A stretch of 64,000 nt of DNA from Gnetum montanum (GCA_015680685.1 MNCI01007580.1:493409-557408), one strand, 5' to 3'; positions 22,601 through 34,631 are shown, counted from the first letter of the stretch. Program-made: numbers and translations. The notes: a model not told the origin generated them from the letters alone.

Positions 22601-23194
22601 CGCCGCGGCGTAGATGTTGGAGTAGGCGCCGCACTCGGTGAGACTGGCGGCACCGGCGGACGCCGAGGAGGACTGGCTCTTGTTCTGAAGATCCACGGCC
22701 TGCGTGCTCGTGAGCTGCGACGTGCACTGCGCGCAGGGGGAGCTCGTGAGCGACTGGTTGCAGTTGCGGGCGAGTTCGCTCATGTGCTCCTTCGGGATAC
22801 GGCTCTCGAACACTCCGCGCGTCGTGATGTTTTGGCAGCCGCTGGCGTCCGCGATCCACTCCGTCTGGAAGCCGCAGATGCTCCGGATGTCGCCGGAGCG
22901 CCACCGGACTTGCTCGTTGAAGGCCTTCCAGCACGCCGACGCGGACGCCGGCGGCGGCAAGAACCGCCCCGACTTGCGCAGGTACACCGACAGCACCAGG
23001 TGCAGCGCGTTCTTGGCGCCGTTGCACAGTGCCGTCTGGTTCGCCTGGTTCGCATCCTTCTCGACCCCAGCAAAGCGCTGCAACACGGTGAAATCCAGCG
23101 GACATTTCTGCTGCTCCGCCGCAGCCGCTTTCGGCCATCTGAGAGTGAAAAGAAGCAGAGGCAATAATAGCAGAAGAAACGTCTCTCTATCCAT
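19608..23194 (-). CDS. RKF3-like: RKF3-like SPARK-domain receptor kinase (two exons)
   Basis: Exons 23194-21996 and 20442-19608 join in phase at G|GTAAAG and TGTGCAG, giving 677 residues. Visible parts: a signal peptide (1-26, Leu-rich), a Cys-rich ectodomain starting CPLDFTVLQ (31-227, with CGFQ, CAQC, ECGAYSN and WCLFF typical of RKF3/SPARK proteins), a membrane helix (about 229-252) followed by Arg/Lys, and a kinase. The kinase has GSGAYGNVFKG (309-319), Lys330, HRD 437-439, DFG 457-459 and APE 483-485, so it is predicted active at the plasma membrane. A Leu-Gly run in the C-lobe comes from a DNA repeat. The Ser/Thr-rich tail ends in Ala. Arabidopsis RKF3 is a flower-expressed member of the family; the ligand is unknown. 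Confidence 0.93.
20043..20070 (-). repeat. In-frame hexanucleotide repeat in the kinase C-lobe
   Basis: About four GGCCCA units encode the LGLGLGLG run inside the RKF3-like kinase, after the segment ending LSGRKALAGAASPSQRG. Being six bases long, unit gain or loss would keep the frame and change loop length. Confidence 0.85.
20801..20970. repeat. 85-bp tandem repeat, two copies, in the intron
   Basis: AAAGGGCTAGCATAATC recurs at 20805 and 20890. The whole 85-bp unit is nearly identical, and a worn third copy begins near 20768. Confidence 0.88.
21200..21690. repeat. Degenerate 70-80 bp tandem array in the intron
   Basis: About six or seven worn copies of a unit containing AGAAAACCTAATCTGTTCA, GAAAGTTAATTGTCC and GCAAACAGCCCTTTGC. 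Confidence 0.75.
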
Positions 23195-23960
23195 TCCAAT
23201 TCTCTAATCCTTGGTGGCTACATCGCTTTTGGCCATCTAAGAACGAGACCTAAAATAAGCAGAGAACGAACGTCTCTACATCCATTCTATTTCTATTTCT
23301 CAAACCCTTAGACGGCTCCTTCATCGCTTTTGGCTATCTGAGACATCCATTCTATTTCTCAGACCCTTGGCGGCTCCTTCATCGCTTTTGGCCATCTTTT
23401 AACCATCTGAGACTTAAAATCAGCCGAGGCAATAACAGCAGAACGAACGTCTTTGCATCCATTCCAATTCTCAAACTCTTGGTGGCCCGGTCGCTTTCGA
23501 CTATTTGCGCCTAAAAACAAGCACAAGCAACGGCGGCAGCAGAATAAACGTTCATTCAAATTCCCAAAGCCTTGCAGCTCCGTAGGTAAAAACAAGCACA
23601 TGCAATAACAGCAGCAAAAGAAACGTCTCTACTTCCATTCCAATTCTCAAACCCTTCTCTACTTCCATTCCAATTCTCAAACCCTTGGTGGTGGCTCAGG
23701 CGCTGTCGGTCATATGAGTTTAAAAGCAAGCAAAAGGAACGTTTCTACATCCATTCCAGTTTCTAAACCCTAGCAACTCCGTAGCTAAAAACAAGCAGAG
23801 AGAGGTCATAACAGCAGACTAAACGTCTCTACATCCATTCTTTCTCTACATCCATTCTAATTGTCAAACCAAAAATAAGCAAAGAAAATAACAGCAGCAG
23901 AAAGAAATTCTGTCCATCGATTCCACTTCCCAAACCCTTACAGCTTCGCAGCCCCGGCTG
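23129..23960 (-). repeat. Array of about nine leader repeats upstream of the RKF3-like gene
   Basis: Read on the minus strand, each unit of roughly 80-115 bp contains sequence like ATGGATGTAGAGACGTTTCT plus a Leu-rich stretch, a wording of the gene's own first codons. The gene-proximal unit is the real start (MDRETFLLLLLP). Upstream units give short ORFs such as MDVETFVLCLF, MDVETFLLLAFKLI, MDVETFSLLL and a 27-codon one starting MEVETFLLLLL. Copies begin near 23287, 23345 (truncated), 23462, 23550, 23636, 23751, 23835 and 23921. If transcribed they would be upstream ORFs. Confidence 0.8.
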
Positions 23961-24103
23961 TGTTTACTCTTCAACGGGAAAGCTGCTACGACGACACAGT
24001 GTCTGATGAGATCCAGACGCCAGCGGCCTCCATTTCCAGAGATCGAGATTCGGTGAGTCCAGCGAAAGCACAACTGATGCTAATTCAGAATTAATCCTCA
24101 GAA

Positions 24104-24425
24104 TTTTCTGTCATTGGCAATTCCGGTGAACCCGGCTTTTGCATCAATTAGACGCTAGAGCCTTCTAGATTAGCTGCTGATTATTAAATCGCCATTTTGT
24201 TTTACATTTCGACAGGGACTGTGGCATCAAAATCGTGCAATTTGCTCCCTTTTTACAGTTTACGATTTTCTGCAATTGAATATTTCGGTTAGTTCGGCTT
24301 TGTATCAATTTGACGCCAGAGCTTTCTAGATTATTTGCTTACCTTTCGGATCATTGCTGATTACTAAATCGCATTTCGCTTTATATTTCGATCTTGAACG
24401 TGCCATCAAAATCGTAAATTGGCTC
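24104..24425. repeat. 161-bp diverged tandem duplication
   Basis: TTTTCTG...ATCAATT(A/T)GACGC(T/C)AGAGC recurs with a 161-bp offset (24104 and 24265), followed by matching CTGATTA(T/C)TAAATCGC and CATCAAAATCGT segments. It lies upstream of the leader array, probably in the promoter region. Confidence 0.75.
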
Positions 24426-24429
24426 GTTT

Positions 24430-25685
24430 TTCACGCTTTTGAATAAAAATGTATGGCAAGGAAGCTTCCTCTGTCTTTTAAGCGGCGACCCTTGCAGAAA
24501 CGGATTAATCACGGACATTCATACCAACTAGCAATACGACAAGCTGGACGTTGTTCCTTTGTAATTAGAAGGTAATGAACAATTTTGATGATGACACACA
24601 TTTTGCAACGCTTAAACCCCCAAGGCAACGAACTAACTCTAACGTTAATTTTATTGAAAATTCGGTAACGATGGGATTTGGATTACGTGGATCCTTTCAC
24701 TTTAGGCTAAAACAATTCAATTTCATTCAGTTTTTCAAAAGTCGGCTGCAAATTTGAATATTTAAAGTTATTGTAACCTTAACCAAAAGCGCACATGAAA
24801 AATGATCTCATTAAATCTTATCAAACGTGGTTTCCAACCGGATTTGAAACCCAAAATAATATTAACGGAACTAAAATAAATTAACTAAATTTGTGAGTGT
24901 AATATCTTATTTATATTTAATCTACTTAAATTTAAGACAATGCAAGAAAATTTGGTATTTATCTTCAATGCTATTTGTATTGGAAAAGTCACCATATTCA
25001 TTTTTATGAGGAATTTTGAGTTGTTTGCCTATTTCAACTCATTCATGCTATGCTAATTGTGTGTTACAAACAATGAGGATTAGCAACAAATATTCAAACT
25101 TTTTTTTTTAATTTGACATTTTCCTAAAGTTTTTTAAACATTACCTATCTTCCCAATTTGTGAACTTGCTCAGGACCAACTTAAACAATGTACTCTTAAA
25201 GATTCATTTTCACCTATTTTATTCCCTAAGTGTCCAATTGCACAACATGCTAGAAAATGGACATCTAGAATTTACAACTTTCAACCAAGCATTAAAGATC
25301 ATTCTTGGTGATCAACTTGCTTTGTCTACTTCCTTTCTTTTCATGTGGCAGTGTCTTTGACCCCCTATTCTCTATTCTATTTAGAAGCTTTGTTGTGCAA
25401 TTATTTTCCAACAAGAAGAGCATAACTATGATCTCTCTTCAACAGTTAAATATTAGATTCTCAAAGATATTGTTTTTCAATTACAACTTTAAGCAAGCAA
25501 GCTCCTAATGATGGCTAAACAATTAATTCATATCCTATAGTTTTAATTCTTTTGTGTCTTGTGGAATTCTTCTTTGTTTTATGGACTCAAGTTGGGACAA
25601 CTATCAGCTTCTTTTGTAGTTTGTTTTTTATTTGAGATTGTTGATTTTAGTTTTTTGTGGAGAGAGTATTACTCTTGATTACGCC
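24430..25685. other. AT-rich spacer, no gene seen
   Basis: Short open frames only, with no recognised domain and no LTR end. It separates the RKF3-like promoter region from the truncated left LTR of element C. Confidence 0.5.
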
Positions 25686-26387
25686 TAGCAATAAACATAA
25701 TGGAGAATGAAATTTAATCCTAAGTATAGTTAATGATAGTGATGTAAATTTAATCTAGTCTAGAGCGATAAGCATCCATTCCTAGCTTATCATACACGTC
25801 TTGGACTCATGTAACCGTTATTAGGTTACTGGGCGTTATGCTACTAGGCAAACCTAGCAATAACACTACTCAGATTACCAAAAGATTACACTTAAATGCT
25901 CAAAACTAGTCGTACTCATTCTGCTTTACTAATGAACAAGTGAAGTAAAATACTTGGAAATGTAAATGATTAAACTAATAAAACACTAAAAACTATGCTA
26001 AGTAAAATAGTAAAACTAAGTGGATGCTGCAATGATGAGAAACAATCTCAATCTTTATTTTCAAACATGAATGGTGCCCAAGAACACTTCACTTGAATAA
26101 AGATGTCATACAACTGCTCAACACCACACCACAAGCATTCACTTTATCGCGAAAACTATGAAATAAAACTGCAAGAATCTACCTAAGGGTGGAATAAAAG
26201 TTCTTTGGATATGTGCACCCAAGTGTTGTATTTATAGGCTACACACATCCTGTGATATTAGATCTATGATGACATACCTTGTGCTACAATATTGAATATA
26301 TGATATCGTTGATGGATAAAAATTGACTTTTTGTCAAATAGATGCAATATAGCATCAACGATATCCCAACCAACTAATGATTCATCA
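25686..26387 (-). repeat. Left (3') LTR of element C, outer end missing
   Basis: Aligns with 43380-44096 through the AATAAACATAATGGAGAATG start and the GATTCATCA end. The portion equivalent to 43162-43379 is absent. The TACCCCTGCGATTGACT tract just right of it is the polypurine tract read on the minus strand. Confidence 0.88.
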
Positions 26388-26754
26388 TACCCCTGCGATT
26401 GACTAAAAACTTGTCCTCGAGTGAACAAAAGGAGGAACAAGTTCCTTACAAAATGTTAGGAAGGTATGGGATTATTGACTGACTCTAACTATTGATCGAC
26501 TCTGAGTGCTGCAATGGTGTGTACCAAAAATGACATAGTTACATGACAAAATAAAAATAAAATTTGAAGTGGCTTGATGTAGTTCATATTTTGGGCAGTG
26601 GTGGCTCTTTCATCAGCTTCTTCCCTTTTCCGTTAGGCTTCTGGAAAGTTTATCCTCTTCTATCCCTATCTTTTTTTTTTCCATATGTCCTTTCTACTAA
26701 GTATAGCACAAAGACTCCTTCAATTTTCCCTGTAGCATCAACCTATTTGTTCTA

Positions 26755-26990
26755 CTAGAATTGGAAGGTTTCTCCTAAGTTCCATTCATCGTTGTTGGTT
26801 AGTATGGGCCATAATGAAGAAACTTGGAGTTGCATCTTCATTGCATCTAGAGCAAATTTCATAAAGGAACCAAAATTCAGTTCCACAATGATCGTGGACA
26901 TGATCAATCTTCTTGGTTGATTTGGAGACAACCTAGTGAGAACCTGAGTCACTGTCCTTGTTTTGGTGCTTGTGGAATTTTTGCCTCTCT
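26755..26990 (-). pseudogene. ORF3 fragment of element C
   Basis: The translation with IIVELNFGSFMKFALDAM and then GETFQF matches the start of the conserved ORF3 domain of A. The rest of ORF3 is missing: only about 370 bp lie between this and the LTR, including the conserved stretch before the polypurine tract. Confidence 0.75.
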
Positions 26991-27436
26991 TTGGGCTAAG
27001 TGCTATGTAGTAGGAGTTTCTTGATGAATGTTATATGATTGAGCCTCCTTCTCTATGTTCTGCTTGTGGGATTTGTTCCCCTACTCAGCCTCTCCCTTGG
27101 TGTCTTGCTCCTTTGCTCCCGTGTTGTGAAGGTCCTCCTTCTATTATCCTCTTTAGGGTCATTTGTAATCAACAAGAATTTGAAATTATTAGTGTGTTCC
27201 TATTAATTCTTAATAGTTCTTTACCTTGCTCATACCCTTGGTTAGATCAAGTTCTTATCTTATTACGATTGCAGAGTTTGAAAAATTTTCAAAAAGGAAT
27301 CCCTTAGGTGTTATATCTTGTAGTTACTTATGATGTTCTATTGTTTTCCTTGCCTATTATGACTGAAAATAGTTGATATGGTGTATTAGGAGTCTTATCT
27401 GAATCTTTCTGACCTTAGTTTGATTGATTAACTTTA

Positions 27437-28466
27437 AGGTTCTTATTATCTCCTTGTACTTACCCTTTATAATATCTTTCCAGTGTTAGGAATTTGTTTC
27501 TCAAATTTTCAAAATTTCATTTGCTTATATCGTGTGATAATTGTGTTTTTGTACACTCCAATATCGGAGTGGCTGCGATATTGGGTACGCGATATCGTGG
27601 CCCAAGATGCAATATCGTACATTCGATATCACAAGGTTACTCATGGGTTTATAAATACAACCCCCGAGCACACGATTAAGGGTAGTTTTTGGCAATCAAG
27701 TAGCAAAACTCTTGCAGTTTGTCCATTTGAGAATTAGAATATTTTCCAAGTGCCTGTAGCAAGAGGTCTTAAGTGTGATCGGATCTTTATTCAAGCATTG
27801 ATGTACCTAAACACACCATTGTGTTGGCAATAAAGACAAACTCTTTGATTCACCTTGCAGCACTTAAGACTTTCTTTCTTATGCATTTATATATATGGTG
27901 ATTTCATTTAGTTTACATTAATGTTACTCATTTGGCAATTAATTTTGATCCATTAAGCAACTAATTAAAATACACAAGCACGACCCCTTCGAACATACGT
28001 GTGACACTTGGTAGCTCAAAAACAATTAGTGTTTGACTGCCCAGCAGTGTTAACACAAAGTTTAGGATGTGTTTGGGAAGTGGGAATGGTTACTTGTGTT
28101 AGGCTAGATTAGATCATAGTTTTCTTAGCACTTAATCACTCTCACTTTCATTCTTGTTCTAGGCGAGTAAATTGATTTTCCACAAAATAACAAAAATTTT
28201 GCGCCTCAGTCACACTTAACCATACAATTGCATTCCACAAGCAGAACTAGGAAGATGACGAACGGACAACATGCATGCACTATTTAGCTCTAGCATACTT
28301 GGTAATTAAAGTCTACGGAATTCGACTGTATCGCATGTGAACGCCTGTGATTTTTATGTTTCGACGTAGGTTCTTATTATCTCCTTATACTTACCCTTTA
28401 TAATATCTTCTTGGTGTTAGGAATTTGTGGCTTAAATTTTCAAAATTTCATTTGCATATATTGTGC
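27437..28466 (+). repeat. Truncated LTR flanked by 99-bp direct repeats
   Basis: 27437-27535 and 28368-28466 are the same sequence (AGGTTCTTATTATCTCC... to ...AAATTTCATTTGC) with about eight or nine mismatches. Between them lies an LTR of this superfamily in plus orientation, with GATATC palindromes (27561-27632), TTTATAAATACA, and R/U5 sequence. It stops at CGACGTAGG, short of the expected ...TACCTCATCACTCATCA end. Confidence 0.85.
27536..28367 (+). mobile_element. Truncated solo LTR
   Basis: The U3-R-U5 order is readable from the palindrome array to the last 30 bases before the usual LTR end, which are missing. It is the same subfamily as the LTR piece at 41529-41962. Confidence 0.8.
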
Positions 28467-29827
28467 AATGCACACCACCCCTGCGGCCCGCACCCCCCTC
28501 CCCTAAGTTGAGTGCTCTAGGATCAATAGGATTGAAGAAGTTTGGAAATTAGAGCTATAAGGGCAAAGTTATGGCCTTTGGAAACCAGTGTGTAAGAGGA
28601 CTAAGGAAAAACTACAAAAACTTCTCTTGTTACAAAATGAAGATGTGAAAATTTTCACTAACTCTTGCATGTATATATACTATGTTTATGTGCACGACAT
28701 CATAGATTAGACATTGTAGATACGACATCATAGGTGCCTACAACATTGTAACTATGACATCACCATTAAAAAGTTTAAATTTTTCATTGATTTTTCTTAG
28801 AAAAAATGAGTTTGATGGAATGTCCAGAAGATGTAAAGCTTGCCTAGAGGATCATGGGCCATGAGTGATGTACAATTTTCAATAATTTAGCATTCAAGAT
28901 TCATGAAGAAGGAATCTCAAGCAACGAAAGTTTATAGAATGGATAAGAAATGGATAATGAATTTCTAATGTGCGAACAAATTATTAGATGATATGGGAAG
29001 TTTATTAAATATTTCAAAAGGCACAAGATGATTTGGAATTGCTTGGTAAGTATGAAATACAAGAGTTATACAAGTGGGTCATCCCCAAAGCAGGCTCCAT
29101 CCCTTAATGTCCTTGTATAACCATGCCTAAAAGTGTCCTTAGGCACTTAAGGAGTTGAATGTACGACATACCTATTTAGCAAAACACACATGTTAATATC
29201 ACTAGATTGGGAAAATAATGATATATTATACAAAACCACAAGTCATGATTAAATATACAGTGAGGTGAGATGAATTGTAGAAAGGATTGCTAAAATTGGG
29301 ATGTGAGGTATCTTACCATAGGCATAATGAATCCTTATGTGTTATTAATGGTTAAAGTAATCATTAGCCCTTCTTTCCAAGATTCAAACCAAGTTAAGAC
29401 CACATTCTAGTGGCATTGCATTATTTCATCTCTCGGAGTTACAACTATAAGACTACCACTATTGCAAGGAGTATCATCACTTGGCATATTGTCCAAGGGA
29501 GGAGTTTATTCATTACACTTTTTATTTTTTATTTTTTAGCTTTCTGAGAAGCAGCTTATCTTTAGGCATGAGCAACAAGTATTTCTAGTGGAACCCCTAG
29601 AAATTTATTCTTGTGCATTTATTTTATTTTTTAACTATGTCAACTTTACTAGAGGACTACCTTCAGGCATGGGTAACATGTCTTTCTAATGACATGATAA
29701 AGCATCATTTATTATACTCTTACTTCCATTTTTCATTAGATCTACAAGGATATAATACAACCTAAACAGAAGGATAGAACTCATAGAAGTAATCCAAAAT
29801 AATCCACAAATCCCCTTAATGTCATAC
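28467..29827 (-). other. Internal spacer of element C
   Basis: Read on the minus strand it matches the post-pol spacer of A (10560-11010), including ..GAGCCTGCTTTGGGGA.. and ..GTGTGTTTTGC... No coding domain is seen. Confidence 0.65.
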
Positions 29828-29832
29828 CCTTT

Positions 29833-30632
29833 TGATGAGTGGCGAGGTACCCCTACACTCAACCATATGAATACGAGCGTCTCACACGTGATTTGGTCGA
29901 ACTCCAAGAACTAAGTGCTTACATGCCTTAATGGAACACTCAGGGTTAATCAATTGTTGTCTTCCCAAACTTACTTGTATTGTCACGGTTGTATGGTTAA
30001 GTAAGCTTAGGGTATATGATTTTTATAACTTTTATCTTTTTGGTGTCTTATGCTAATGAAGGAAAGGGAGAGAGAACTAAGTGACTAACTTTCATTAACT
30101 ATTCACTAACTAAGTTCTAATAGTTCCTAACACCAGTATCCATTCCCACTTTCTGTACACATCCTAAACTAGTGCAATGCTGCTGGGATTACCAAACGCT
30201 AGTTGTTACTGGGTTACCAAGCACTACACGCATGCTCGAAGCGGTCGTACTGAGTGTACTTAACTAACGGAGTCAAAGGTTGAGAGAGAGATTAATTAAC
30301 TAGGAAAGCATTAAACATTCAACAATAATTAATTACTAATTAGCTTAATTTGTATGCTACAAGGTTTATCATAAAGTTCGTCTTTATTGCTGTACACAAA
30401 TGTGTGCTCAGGTACAATTTTCTCGAATAAAGATCCATTCACTTTAGGACTCCTACTGTGGGCACACAGAAATTATTCTAACTCTGGAATGGTAAAACTG
30501 CAAGAGTTTGGCTACGAGTCTAAGTCTAACTATCGGAAACAAAGGGCACCGCCTCTTATTTATAGAAGATGAGGCAGGATGCGATATCGCGTGGTAGATG
30601 CTATATCGCATACGCGATATCGTGGCTCATCA
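29833..30632 (-). repeat. Left (3') LTR of element B
   Basis: Starts TGATGAGTGG and ends GTGGCTCATCA, same length as its partner. A GATATC array lies at 30578-30626, a TATA box (TATTTATA on plus) near 30557, and the poly(A) signal near 30382-30388. Confidence 0.95.
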
Positions 30633-32536
30633 TACCCCCATGACTAAATGAAAACTCGTCCTCAAGTTCCTTACAAAATATTGGGAAGGTATGGGATTAT
30701 TGACTTGAATGACACTGATGGTGAATGGGGTGATGTGTGAACGAATCAATCATTACAATACATGAAAAATTTAGTGTTCATGACCACAAGAGTGAACACT
30801 ATACACATTTGACATCCAGCGTTATTTGGCAGCTAAGAGAGAAGACAGAGAGAAGAAAAGAAGAAGTCTATTGTTGTCGACACCAAGATTGCGCTTTCCG
30901 TTGGTCATTCATAACCACTTCATCAATCTTGTTCCTTACATAACTGTTCCAGCACCAGTCCATCCTAAGTGTTTCCTCCAGATCCAATCCATTGTTGTTT
31001 GTATGTCATCTGCACACACAACACAGTCACATATTAACAAGGGTAAATAAATCACAATGTAGTTGATACCTTGCCTCGGTGTAAGGTCCATTGGCTGAGT
31101 TGTGATATGGCTAACATGGATTCTGGAGATATAACACTAGTGACTACCCAAGGTGTAGGGGTTAGGAGAAAATTGAAAAAATTGGACCAGGACCCCCATG
31201 ACTAAGAGCGAACCTCCGGTAGCGATAGAATGGAAAAAGATAAGGAATAAGAAAGATGGAGAAAAAGAAACAACGACAACGTTGATAAAATGAATGTCAG
31301 ATGTGGTAATGAACAAATTAAATGTTGATTATGAAAATGTTTAAGGAAAAGAAGTTAATTGATGCACCAAATAGGAATGCCAGTGGGTCCTACCCAAAGC
31401 AGGCTCATGCCCATTATGCCCTGATAACCCCGCATTCAAAGAGTCTGTAGGCTCTAGAAATGTCATTCGAAAGAAAGAGCTAAAGTCTTAACCATAAGGA
31501 TTTACTAAAAAGAAAACAATGTATCAACCAAAATATAGATTACTGATACAACCGGAAATGAGGTGGTAAATGGAGAAAGAGTGATGGAAAGAAGAGAATG
31601 GAATGGAGTCCCAAGACAAGGTGGTGTACAGCGCCTTGTGTATTAATGGTTAATGTGACTTAGTAGATCTCATTCCAAATCCAACCTTAAACAATCCACA
31701 TCGAGTGACTTCACATTAATACATTTGGCAAATCCATCCACTTGAAGTAATAGGAATGCTTCCACCAAAGAGTCACCACCATTCAAAACAAGCAAGAGAG
31801 GGACAAGTAGGAAGCAAGAAAGGGCCTTAGTTAGAGGGAACATGTTTGTTTAGTTCCATAACTAGTGCTTGTAGCACAGATGATTATCTTGTCCAAGGGG
31901 TGTGCTTTGAATTCTCACTTTTTTTTTACGTGAAAACCACACCATGCAAAGACTTATTATTTTTATTAGCTCAGCTTCCCGATAATGGAGCAATGTCAGA
32001 ATGGTAAGGAAAACTCAAGAAGAAAACATCCAAGCACCCAAGAGAATGGCTAGCACAAATGCATCAAATCTCCTTGAAGTCACACCCTTTTCAGTCCTTG
32101 AGTCCTTCCTCAATTTGGGAAATGTCCAGTCACCGGTTCGTTGATAGTTTCATTATTAAGAAAGGGGCTATACAGTTCCAAGCCAAGAGAGACCATAGAA
32201 ATTTATGAATGCATGGATCATGTGAAATCATTGCTTGTTATATCAAAAGAACCATACCTTAGTATCAACATTATAACTCCAAGGTAAAAACCAAACATTA
32301 GCAATCAATAGAATACAGTTCATACCACCATCAGGAGCACTTATTAGGTGATGAACCTAAGAAAATAAAATAAATACATAAACACACAAAGAAATATAAA
32401 AGTATAAAAAATATTGCAAAACAAAAAACAAGAAAGGTTAAAGAAATTTGTAAAAAAAATGTGTAAAACAAAAAATTAAAAAGGAACTGAGGGCCTCAAT
32501 TGATCAACAGAGGTGGTCATCTCCCCCATGACTGAG
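30633..32536 (-). other. Post-pol spacer of element B, ORF3 missing
   Basis: Shares blocks with A and Z: the stretch before the polypurine tract, the segment near 31800-31990, and the part around 31370-31750. On the minus strand a GTGCAG|ATG acceptor-like site equals the ORF3 start of A, but the ORF3 coding sequence does not follow. Polypurine-like tracts abut the LTR and lie near 32517-32535. Confidence 0.65.
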
Positions 32537-33517
32537 TTAGGAGGAGGAGATCTGAAATAACGAACAGGGTCGTCCCTTCTCTGAGGTATTATGTGCACTA
32601 GCCATTCTAAGTTCATGGAAGGGTTTGGTTTGTTGCACATGTACTAATAATCTTTTGTCAAGGCTCTTAGGTTTGTATATGGTCATGGCCCTTGAAGGAA
32701 AGGTTATATGAATAATGTAAGGTCCTTCCCACAGTGTTTGGAATTTTGTGCATTGTGACACATGTGTGGGGTTCTAGTAGAGAACCTTATCTCCTAGCTG
32801 ATACTTAACCTTTCGAATCTTTAAGTCATGACGTTGCTTGTTATATGCCTTGTGCAACTCATTTGATGACAGTGCAGCTAATCAATTTTCGTTTAGCACG
32901 TTTAAAGTTGCCAACCTTTGTTTTTGTGCTAGATTAAGATCGAGGTGAAGGTCACAAGCCATTGATAGTGTACGAAGCTCGGTTTGAATTGGAAGTGTTG
33001 GAAGCTTTCCGTACACTAACTCATAGGGAGAGTAGCCTATAGGAAGTTTCCAAGTGGAGCGATATGCCCAAAGAGCATCGTTTACTTTAGTGCTCCAATC
33101 TCACCTATACTTGCAAATTGTTCTAGTCAGGATTTTAGTGATCTCCCTGTTGGTGACCTTAGCTTGTCCATTAGCTTGGGGGTGATAAGGTGCAGTCAAT
33201 TTATGTTCAACCCCTAAGAGTTGCATTAATTTTCGAAAAGTTGCACCTGTGAAATGTGTTCCATTATCCGAAATAAGTGCACATGGCACACCAAACCTAT
33301 TTATGATTTGTTGTTGCACAAATTGTGCAGCTATAGATGATGTGCAGTCCGTAACAGTAGTTGCTTCCGTCCATTTCGTTAAATAGTCTACGGAAACGAT
33401 AATGTAAGCTTTTCCATTGGACATTGGTGTAATGGACCCCATAAAGTCTATTCCCCAAATTTCAAAGGCTTCTAATGGTTGGATCCATTGTTGCGAATCC
33501 TCCATTCTAGCAGTCAT
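32537..33517 (-). pseudogene. Integrase of element B, active-site Glu changed
   Basis: The core is readable at 33101-33517 with WGIDFMG and SDNGTHF. The Asn-flanked block that reads GQVEVTN in Z reads GQAKVTN here, so the catalytic Glu is Lys. The tail at 32537-32761 contains LWEGPY. Stops separate the parts. It would have inserted cDNA; this copy is predicted dead. Confidence 0.88.
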
Positions 33518-33619
33518 TCCCTCATCACGTTGACAGCGCTCATAGGATTTGACAAATTGATGGGAATCCCAGAATAATGTTTGCTAGTAATATCCTACAA
33601 GAAAGATCTTAATAACCGT

Positions 33620-33955
33620 TCATCTCCCCGCATAGTGACCCCCACAAGGGCCCTCATGAGCATCTTGGAGAACTCTTAGTTGGTCCACCTCGGGCACGCA
33701 CCATCGAACCAAGCCATTAAGACATATTTTGTAGAGTTGTCCATTGATCTCCATGAAGTACTTGGCCCTGTGAAGAAACTGTTGTTTCTTCCTAAAGTCC
33801 AACTTCTGTTGTGTTTGTTGGGTAAGGAGATAGGAGAGAATGCTACTATACCAGTTCTTCTTCATGGGTTGGTTATTCACTACACCGGCAAAGAGGGCTT
33901 CATCAGGGAAATGATTGGACATTACATATTCATCCTCTTTGTTGTCCCAGTGCAA
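33620..33955 (-). pseudogene. Integrase zinc-binding (H2C2) region of element B
   Basis: Reads ..GLVRWCVPEVDQLRVLQDAHEGPCGGHYAGR, the usual start of the integrase N-terminal zinc domain, preceded by the RNase H to integrase linker. Confidence 0.8.
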
Positions 33956-33994
33956 CCGAGATAAATGATCTGCAACTACGTTCTCGGTGCCCTT

Positions 33995-34631
33995 TCAATC
34001 GATCATTGTTAGATTGAACTCTTGTAGAATTACCAACCACCGTATAATACGAGGGCTAATCGTTGGCTTGTTCATGAGGAACCAGATTGCACTATAATCC
34101 GTATGGATGAACACTTTATAACCTAACACATAGTGCCTAAACTTATCTTGTGCAAACACTACAGCCATTAATTTATTTTTCTGTAGTTGTGTAGTTAAGT
34201 TATGCACTGGTGATACTCCTATTTGCATAGTGGATGTAGTAAGGACGTTTTTGGTCATCTAACTGTGTAAGTACAGCTCCTAAGGCATACTTGGACGCAT
34301 CAGTCATTATATGGAACGGTCTGGACCAATCAGGGGCTTGTAGAATGGGAGTTTCTACAAGCTTTTGTTTCAGAGTTTGGAATGCTCATTCACATTCCTT
34401 AGTCCATTCGAATGGTACGTCCTTCTTTGTTAGCTCTACCAATGGTTTGGAAATCTTGGAGAAGTTCTCAATGAATCTCCTATAATATTCAATGTGTTCG
34501 AGGAATGACCAAATGTCTTTGACATTTTCCGGTTGATGGGTGATTCCTTGGATGACTCGAACCTTATCCAGGTCTACCTCTATTCTTGAATGTAAAACCT
34601 TATGCCCAAGTACTATGCCTTCTTGGACCAT
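33995..34631 (-). pseudogene. RT connection and RNase H region of element B
   Basis: 34386-34631 matches the RT thumb/connection (LGHKVL, YYRRFIENFSKISKPL). 33995-34258 carries the RNase H part (VFAQDKFRHYVLG, FIHTDYSAI). The frames are separated by stops and a shift near 34260-34390. Confidence 0.82.

Noticed and set aside
21923-23167. A 414-codon open frame on the plus strand
   Set aside because: It is antisense to exon 1 of the RKF3-like gene; GC-rich codon use leaves the opposite strand open. It has no recognisable domain.
23129-23960. CRISPR-like or regularly spaced repeat array
   Set aside because: The units are adjacent, uneven in length and coding-like, in a plant genome; no spacers exist.
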